Positions 57,883-64,000 of a DNA stretch of 64,000 nt are shown here, piece by piece. Source of the DNA: Propioniciclava sp. MC1595 (GTDB lineage: Bacteria; Actinomycetota; Actinomycetes; Propionibacteriales; Propionibacteriaceae); assembly GCF_017569205.1 (NCBI RefSeq), contig NZ_CP071870.1, forward strand, positions 3,162,001 through 3,226,000. Reading direction: 5' to 3'. The notes under the pieces are model-generated. The model made no database searches and was not told the origin of the DNA. It saw only the letters and a list, made by a program, of their open reading frames with translations. Position 1 is the stretch's first letter; the number at the start of each line of letters is the position of its first letter. Position numbers and translations under genes: made by a program.

Positions 57883-58827
57883 TCAGAGGACGGCGACGAC
57901 CGACCCCACGCGTTCGCCGTGGCCGAGCACCGGCACATCACCGAGCCGGGCGGTGGCATCCGGGTCGACCCCGAGCCCCGCCAGCACGGACGCCGCCACG
58001 ACCTCGGCCGCCCGGGCCCCGTCGGCGGTCTTCACCGCGACGCCTCGGCCGTCGGGCAGGCCGATCGCGATGACCGACTCCGCGCCGGCCTTGGCGATCA
58101 CGCCGGGGACGTCGGCCATGAGCACGCTGTCAGGGCGGCCCGTGCCGCCCACGAACCACGGGTGGGCGCGCATGGCCTCGGCGACCCGCGCCTCGGCCCC
58201 GGAGGTGGCGACCGCGATCCGCGCGAAGGCGCGGGCCAGGCCCGCCAGCGCGAACGCGTGCACGGGCGCGCCGCACCCGTCGGTGACGGTGGCCACGATC
58301 GGCTCCCCACCCAGCTCCTCGACGACCTGGGCGACCAGCACCTGGAGGGGGTGCCCGCGGTCGAGGTAGGTGTCGGTGTCCCAGCCCGCCGCGCGGCAGG
58401 CGGCCAGCATGCCGGCGTGCTTGCCCGAGCAGTTGTGGGCCAGCCGCTCGTCGTCGTGCCCGGCGCGCAGCCACGCGACGAGGGCGGCGTCGCCGATGGG
58501 GCGTCCGGCGGTGTTGCGCAGGTCGTCGACGCCGAGGCCGGACGCCGCGAGCGAGGCCAGCACGCCGTCCAGGTGGCCCTGCTCACCGGAGTGCGAGGCG
58601 CAGGCGAGCGCGAGCGCCTCCCCCGCCAGCGGGGCACCGGCCCGGAGCATCGCCACGGCCTGCAACGGCTTCAGGGACGAGCGCGGGAGGATCGGGGTCG
58701 CGGGGTCGCCCCACGCCTGCTCGACCTCGCCCGAGGGCGCGGTGACCACGGCCAGCCCGCGGTGCACCGACTCGACGAAACCACCACGGACGACGTGCGC
58801 GGCCACCGGCGCTTCCTGCAGGCTCAT
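57883..58827 (-). CDS. Asparaginase (AnsA/asparaginase II family)
   Basis: A 314-residue amidohydrolase of the actinobacterial and rhizobial asparaginase II family, unrelated in fold to the classical enzyme. It has PILPRSSLKPLQA with the Ser-x-x-Lys pair, SHSGEQGHLDGV, NCSGKHAGML and VTDGCGAPVHAF, the family signatures. It should hydrolyse L-asparagine to aspartate and ammonium in the cytoplasm. ATG 58827 is eight bases after TAGTGT. The short palindrome GACCCCGAGGGGTC covers its stop codon and may help termination. Confidence 0.88.
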   Translation of the reverse strand: MSLQEAPVAAHVVRGGFVESVHRGLAVVTAPSGEVEQAWGDPATPILPRSSLKPLQAVAMLRAGAPLAGEALALACASHSGEQGHLDGVLASLAASGLGVDDLRNTAGRPIGDAALVAWLRAGHDDERLAHNCSGKHAGMLAACRAAGWDTDTYLDRGHPLQVLVAQVVEELGGEPIVATVTDGCGAPVHAFALAGLARAFARIAVATSGAEARVAEAMRAHPWFVGGTGRPDSVLMADVPGVIAKAGAESVIAIGLPDGRGVAVKTADGARAAEVVAASVLAGLGVDPDATARLGDVPVLGHGERVGSVVAVL

Positions 58828-58896
58828 GGCTGGCAACACTAGGGCACTTCCTCCCTGAGATTTTCCTGAAGGCTCTCAGTATGTGATGATGCTCTC

Positions 58897-59652
58897 GTGC
58901 CCTTCCTGTCTCCCCTCCGCGCGGTGGCCGCGTCTGCGCTGGCCCTGGCCGTCGCGACGACCACCGGTGTGGTGCTGGCCGAGACGCCCGCCCCGTCCTA
59001 CGCCGTGCCCGCGCAGGTCGACGCCGCGGCCCTCGCCGTGCTCGAGGCCGAGCAGCGCCAGGCGCTGATCACCAGCCGCGCGCAGGAGCGCGAGGAGCTC
59101 GCCGCGTCCGTGCAGCAGCTCGCCCAGCAGCGCACCGCGGCCCTCGCCGAGACGGGCTCGAAGATCGACGCGACCGAGAAGGCCGTCCAGGAGCGGCTCG
59201 CCGCCGAGAAGGCCGAGGCCGAGCGGCTGGCCGAGGAGGCCCGGAAGGCGGAGGAGGCCCGCAAGGCCGAAGAGGCGAGGAAGGCCGAGGAGGCCAAGAA
59301 GGCCCAGGCCGCCAAGAAGGCCGCCGCCACGCCCAAGGGCGGCACCCGCGCCCAGAACAAGGAGCTCGGCCGCCAGCTGGCCCTGCAGCTGTACGGCTGG
59401 GGCGGCGACCAGTTCAAGTGCTACGACAACATCATCATGCGCGAGTCCCTGTGGGACCAGTACGCCGACAACCCCAACTCGAGCGCCTACGGCATCCCCC
59501 AGGCCCTGCCCGGCAAGCGGATGGCCTCCGAGGGCGCCGACTGGCGCACCAACCCGGCGACCCAGATCAAGTGGGGCCTGAAGTACGTCAAGGAGCGCTA
59601 CGGCACCCCGTGCCGGGCCTGGTCGTTCAAGCGCGCCAACGGCTGGTACTGA
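58897..59652 (+). CDS. Secreted lytic-transglycosylase-like protein
   Basis: A 251-residue exported protein. A signal peptide (RAVAASALALAVATTTGVVLA) is followed by a long charged coiled coil (about 40-145, with repeats of the type RKAEEARKAEE) and a C-terminal domain of about 90 residues (FKCYDNIIMRESLWDQYADN, SAYGIPQALPGKRMASEG, NPATQIKWGLKYVKERYGTP) matching the SLT/aggregation-promoting-factor fold, with the catalytic Glu in MRES. It should act on peptidoglycan. The start is GTG. It diverges from the asparaginase gene. Confidence 0.85.
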   Translation: MPFLSPLRAVAASALALAVATTTGVVLAETPAPSYAVPAQVDAAALAVLEAEQRQALITSRAQEREELAASVQQLAQQRTAALAETGSKIDATEKAVQERLAAEKAEAERLAEEARKAEEARKAEEARKAEEAKKAQAAKKAAATPKGGTRAQNKELGRQLALQLYGWGGDQFKCYDNIIMRESLWDQYADNPNSSAYGIPQALPGKRMASEGADWRTNPATQIKWGLKYVKERYGTPCRAWSFKRANGWY

Positions 59653-59668
59653 GTCCCCGCCCCGCGGG

Positions 59669-59674
59669 TAGTGT
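59669..59674 (+). promoter_or_regulatory. -10 hexamer, leaderless start of the rhomboid gene
   Basis: TAGTGT six bases before the GTG at 59681, no Shine-Dalgarno sequence. Confidence 0.55.
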
Positions 59675-59680
59675 GGCGGG

Positions 59681-60619
59681 GTGACCGACCACCCGTCCTG
59701 GCCCCCGCAGATGCAGCCCCCGGCCGGTGCGCCCGCCACCTGCGCGTACCACCCCGGACGCCCCGCCGGCGTCCGCTGCCAGCGCTGCGGAAACCCGATC
59801 TGTGGGGACTGCATGGTCGAGGCGCCCGTCGGCCACCACTGCCGCCGCTGCCTGGCCCAGGGCATGGCCATGACGCGCCAGGCCGAGGGCCCCTACGGCG
59901 GCCGGCGCAGCACGAACCCCGCGCTCACCTCGCTGGTCCTGATCGGCGTCAATGTGGCCGTGTGGGTGGCGATCCTCGCCTCGGGCGGGTTCGCCGGCAC
60001 CCTGAGCAACCTGTTCGCCCTGACCCCCGGCGGCCTGTGCGAACTGGGCGCCGACACCTACGTGGGGGTCTCCCCCGCCGGCTGCGCGGCCGAGGGCGGC
60101 AGCTTCGTGCCCGGCCCCCTCAACGGTGGCTGGTGGCAGATCCTGACCTCGGCCTTCACCCACATCAGCGTGCTGCACATCGCGATGAACATGCTGGCGC
60201 TGTGGGTGCTGGGCCCCGCCATCGAGCGGGTGCTGGGCCGGGCGCGCTTCCTCGCGGTGTACGTCGTGTCGGCGCTGACGGCGTCCGCCCTCGTGATGTG
60301 GCTCGCGCCGCCGACGACGACCACGCTCGGGGCGTCCGGGGCGATCTCGGGCCTGATGGGCGCGCTGCTGGTGCTGGTGCTCCGCCACAAGGGTGACGCG
60401 CGCACCGTCCTGACGTGGATCGGCATCAACGTGGTCATCACGGTGCTCGGCAGCGCGGGCATCTCGTGGCAGGGCCACCTCGGCGGCTTCCTCGGCGGCA
60501 TCGCCGTCACGCTGCTGCTGGTGTGGCTGCGCAAGGCACGGCCCTGGCAGTGGATGGCCGTCGGCAGCGTCGGCGCGCTCGCGCTCGTCGCGATGGCCGC
60601 CCGCGTGCTGGCGGGCTGA
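59681..60619 (+). CDS. Rhomboid family intramembrane serine protease with B-box zinc finger
   Basis: A 312-residue membrane protease. Residues about 20-60 hold a B-box-like zinc finger (CAYHPGRPAGVRCQRCGNPICGDC, then HHCRRC). About six or seven membrane helices follow, with the HIAMNM motif in the second helix, the nucleophile Ser in GASGAISG (near 219) and the catalytic His in HLGGFLGG (near 266). The N-terminal zinc finger is usual in actinobacterial rhomboids. Substrates are unknown. Confidence 0.92.
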   Translation: MTDHPSWPPQMQPPAGAPATCAYHPGRPAGVRCQRCGNPICGDCMVEAPVGHHCRRCLAQGMAMTRQAEGPYGGRRSTNPALTSLVLIGVNVAVWVAILASGGFAGTLSNLFALTPGGLCELGADTYVGVSPAGCAAEGGSFVPGPLNGGWWQILTSAFTHISVLHIAMNMLALWVLGPAIERVLGRARFLAVYVVSALTASALVMWLAPPTTTTLGASGAISGLMGALLVLVLRHKGDARTVLTWIGINVVITVLGSAGISWQGHLGGFLGGIAVTLLLVWLRKARPWQWMAVGSVGALALVAMAARVLAG

Positions 60620-60646
60620 CGCCGCAGACTCCGGCGCCAGGGACCG

Positions 60647-61180
60647 TCAGGAGGACTGCGGCCGGAGGCTGACGACGACCGACAGGGTGCGGGGGGCGCT
60701 CTCGAGGGCCTCGCCGCGGTCGCGGAACTCGGCGAGCAGCGACTCCAGGCGCTCCTGAAGCTCGCTCGACAGGGCCTCGTCGGCCGGGATGAACGTGCGC
60801 CACGCCCTCGCCTCGCCCTGGGTCTCGGCGACCTCGACCTCCTCGAGCAGGAAGTCACCGAAGCCCGCCGAACTGCGGCCCGCCGCCCAGACGAGGTCGG
60901 TCGTGCGGTACGGGATCTCGATGGCGTTGCGCGCCCCGCGACGGGTCTCGCCCGGGGCGAGGAACCCGGTGCCGACCAGCGTGCGCACGTGGTGCAGCAT
61001 CGAACCGGGGTTGACCCCCAGCAGGTCGGCCAGTTCCTTGTTGGTCAGGGCCTCGTCCAGGCAGGCCCGCAGGACGCGCCAACGCACGGGCGACGACAGG
61101 GCGCGCGCACGCGCCGAGATGGTCTCGTCGTCGAGGTGGGCGGCTCCGCCCTTCGGGGCGGCGCCCTCTCGCTCGGTCAT
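60647..61180 (-). CDS. ArsR/winged-helix regulator
   Basis: A 177-residue regulator. A winged helix-turn-helix spans about residues 20-95 (ARALSSPVRWRVLRACLDEALTNKELADLLGVNPGSMLHHVRTLVGTGFL), followed by a C-terminal region with a long helix (LSSELQERLESLLAEFRDRGE). There is no Cys metal site, so it is not a metal sensor of the classic ArsR type. GAGGGTGAC precedes ATG 61180. The target is unknown; it is convergent with the rhomboid gene and divergent from the LysM gene. Confidence 0.85.
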   Translation of the reverse strand: MTEREGAAPKGGAAHLDDETISARARALSSPVRWRVLRACLDEALTNKELADLLGVNPGSMLHHVRTLVGTGFLAPGETRRGARNAIEIPYRTTDLVWAAGRSSAGFGDFLLEEVEVAETQGEARAWRTFIPADEALSSELQERLESLLAEFRDRGEALESAPRTLSVVVSLRPQSS

Positions 61181-61398
61181 GTCACCCTCGGTTCTGATCG
61201 AAAAGCCCAGCCGGCCCCGGCCGTGCGCTCCTGGGCACCCACCGGACAGCCGCAGCAATCCTGCCACATCAAGGGGTGACACCCCAGTCCTTTCGCAGCG
61301 GGCCACCCCGGAGGGTTCCCCAGCCCCGGCCGCTCTGGCAGGGTGGACCCGCACGGCCTGCGACCCCCACGGCCGCAGGACCACACCGAAAGGACACC

Positions 61399-61752
61399 GT
61401 GGGACTCTTCGACTCCATCAAGGACGCCCTGACCACCGACGACGCCGAGCGCTACGGGAAGGCCGAGAAGAGGCTCGCCGAGGCCGAGGCCGACGCGAAG
61501 GCCAAGGCGGACGCCGAGGCCGCCGCTGCCGCCCAGGCGAAGGCGGACGCCGACGCCGCGGCCGCCCAGGCTGCCGAGGCCGAGCAGCTGGCCGCGACCA
61601 CGCTGCGGGAGTACACCGTCGTCAAGGGCGACACCCTCTCGGCGATCGGCAAGCGCTTCGGCGTGAAGTGGCGCGACATCGCCGAGCTGAACGACATCAA
61701 GAACCCCGACCTGATCTTCCCGGGCCAGGTGTTCAAGATCCCGAACGCCTGA
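61399..61752 (+). CDS. LysM-domain protein
   Basis: A 117-residue protein with an Ala/Glu/Lys/Asp-rich helical N-terminus (about 20-65, built from AEADAKAKADAE-like units) and a single C-terminal LysM (YTVVKGDTLSAIGKRFGVKW...NPDLIFPGQVFKIP). No signal peptide is seen, so it resembles the cytoplasmic or non-classically exported small LysM proteins such as LysM/BON types. GAAAGGACACC before the GTG supports this start. The DUF4031 gene begins two bases after its stop. Confidence 0.85.
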   Translation: MGLFDSIKDALTTDDAERYGKAEKRLAEAEADAKAKADAEAAAAAQAKADADAAAAQAAEAEQLAATTLREYTVVKGDTLSAIGKRFGVKWRDIAELNDIKNPDLIFPGQVFKIPNA

Positions 61753-61754
61753 CG

Positions 61755-62630
61755 TTGATCCTCATCGACGAGCCGGTCTGGCCGGCGCACGGCACCCTGT
61801 GGGGCCATGTCGTGTCGGACCGCTCGCTCGAGGAGCTGCACGCGTTCGCCCGCGTGGCCGGCCTGCCGGCCCGCGGCTTCGACCACGACCACTACGACTA
61901 CCCCCGCGCCCGTCGCGACGACCTCGTCGCGGCGGGCGCGGTGCTCGTGGACTCCACCCTCCTGATGCGCCGGCTCACCGCCGCCGGCCTGCGGGTGCGG
62001 CCTGCGCAGAAGACCCCGAGCAGGGCGGTGGCCGGCGAGCGGCTCCGCGCCGCCTGGAACGCCCTGCTGCCCGGCCACGACGCCCTCCGGGACGACCTGC
62101 TCGCCCGCTGGGGCGAGCCCCACCGGCGCTACCACGACCAGCGCCACCTCGCCTCCTGCCTCGCGGCGCTGGCGGCGCTGGCCTGCGACGACCACCTCGT
62201 CCACCTCGCGGCCTGGTTCCACGACGCGGTGTACGACGGCGTCCCCGGCCAGGACGAGGAGCGCTCGGCCCGGCTCGCGGAGGAAGCCCTCGCCGACGTC
62301 CTGCCCGACCACGAGACGGCCGAGGTGGCCCGCCTGGTCCGGCTCACGGCGTCCCACGACCCCGCGCCGGGCGATGCCCGCGGCGCCCAGCTGGTCGACG
62401 CCGACCTCGCGATCCTCGGCGCGCTGCCCGGTCGCTACCACGTGTACACCCGCGACGTCCGGCTCGAGTACGACCACGTCGACGACGACGCCTTCGCGGC
62501 CGGCCGGGCCGCCGTGCTGCGGCACCTGCTCGCACTCGACCCCCTGTACCAGACGCCGACCGGCGCCCAACTGTGGGCCCGGCAGGCCCACGCCAACATG
62601 ACCGCCGAACTGGCCGCGCTCTCGGCCTGA
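61755..62630 (+). CDS. DUF4031-HD domain fusion protein
   Basis: A 291-residue fusion. Residues 1-80 are DUF4031 (ILIDEPVWPAHGTLWGHVVSD, ELHAFARVAGLPARGFDHDHYDYP). Residues about 95-290 resemble the predicted metal-dependent HD phosphohydrolases, with RRYHDQRHLASCLAAL, AAWFHDAVYD and DADLAILGAL providing His/Asp metal ligands. DUF4031 and HD proteins are often separate neighbours, so the fusion suggests a shared task. The start appears to be TTG two bases after the LysM stop; no better codon fits the conserved N-terminus. Confidence 0.82.
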   Translation: MILIDEPVWPAHGTLWGHVVSDRSLEELHAFARVAGLPARGFDHDHYDYPRARRDDLVAAGAVLVDSTLLMRRLTAAGLRVRPAQKTPSRAVAGERLRAAWNALLPGHDALRDDLLARWGEPHRRYHDQRHLASCLAALAALACDDHLVHLAAWFHDAVYDGVPGQDEERSARLAEEALADVLPDHETAEVARLVRLTASHDPAPGDARGAQLVDADLAILGALPGRYHVYTRDVRLEYDHVDDDAFAAGRAAVLRHLLALDPLYQTPTGAQLWARQAHANMTAELAALSA

Positions 62631-62688
62631 GCAGGGGTGGTGCCCGGTGATTGGCATCGCGATGGGCCAAGGTGAGACGGTGGGAACC

Positions 62689-64000
<1,312 letters not shown>

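Noticed and set aside
57871-57884. GACCCCGAGGGGTC palindrome over the asparaginase stop
   Set aside because: Only six base pairs with a two-base centre; too short to call a terminator on its own in DNA this GC-rich.

Overview
This is a high-GC, tightly packed chromosomal window from an actinobacterium. A lineage in or near the Propionibacteriaceae fits best: there is a single-chain eukaryote-like acyl-CoA carboxylase of 1846 residues, NrfHA ammonifying nitrite reductase, a mycothiol-type deacetylase, a LytR-CpsA-Psr protein and the actinobacterial tRNA-Ser/tadA/TadA-associated/upp neighbourhood. The taxon is an inference from gene content, not a search. No phage, CRISPR array, complete insertion sequence or integrase is visible.

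Layout. 1-4653: tail of a DUF1697 protein, an uncharacterised gene, and the molybdate operon (HTH-TOBE regulator, modA, modB, modC), preceded by a perfect 54-bp palindrome. 4671-8676: a heterodimeric ABC exporter whose subunits carry complementary degenerate ATP sites, behind a 25-codon leader ORF. 8769-13462: HerA-like ATPase, LytR_C protein, glpD, DUF2853 and tRNA-Ser(CGA). 13505-16774: tadA with its acidic partner, upp, and a PadR-controlled membrane protein. 16892-20000: an acidic Gly-tailed mini-protein, GNAT, MFS and glycerophosphodiesterase genes. 20066-25640: DUF885 peptidase-like protein, a short gene graveyard, a MshB-like deacetylase, a P450 and a GntR-controlled membrane protein. 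25750-30852: UDP-glucose dehydrogenase, LysR, an AspT/YidE-type transporter and a CueP-like copper lipoprotein.

30880-36420 is the fused carboxylase. 36616-40809: zinc ribbon, an orphan C-terminal module of a PNPOx-like protein, a broken yibE/F gene, an HMA metallochaperone, a P1B-ATPase and arfB. 40864-45371: a NarL-type two-component pair, nrfHA and a membrane TPR protein, plausibly one respiratory nitrite-ammonification locus. 45506-48625: FusB-like FBP protein, a tiny secreted Cys peptide, a small membrane protein and a second two-component pair. 48646-58827: nitrobindin, HTH protein, a gene that seems to start at CTG, gamma-glutamyltransferase, HAD phosphatase, DUF2332, cysE, DinB, LigC-type ligase, LCP protein and asparaginase. 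58897-64000: transglycosylase-like secreted protein, rhomboid, ArsR-type regulator, LysM protein, DUF4031-HD fusion and the start of glgX.

Two themes run through the window. Operons commonly use 1-4 base stop/start overlaps. Many first genes lack a Shine-Dalgarno sequence and instead have a TANNNT hexamer 6-8 bases before the start codon, the signature of leaderless transcription. Metal handling recurs (Mo uptake, a P1B-ATPase with chaperone under twin CTTGAC-N4-GTCAAG palindromes, CueP), and the decaying genes cluster in two spots (21749-22335 and 36807-37975).
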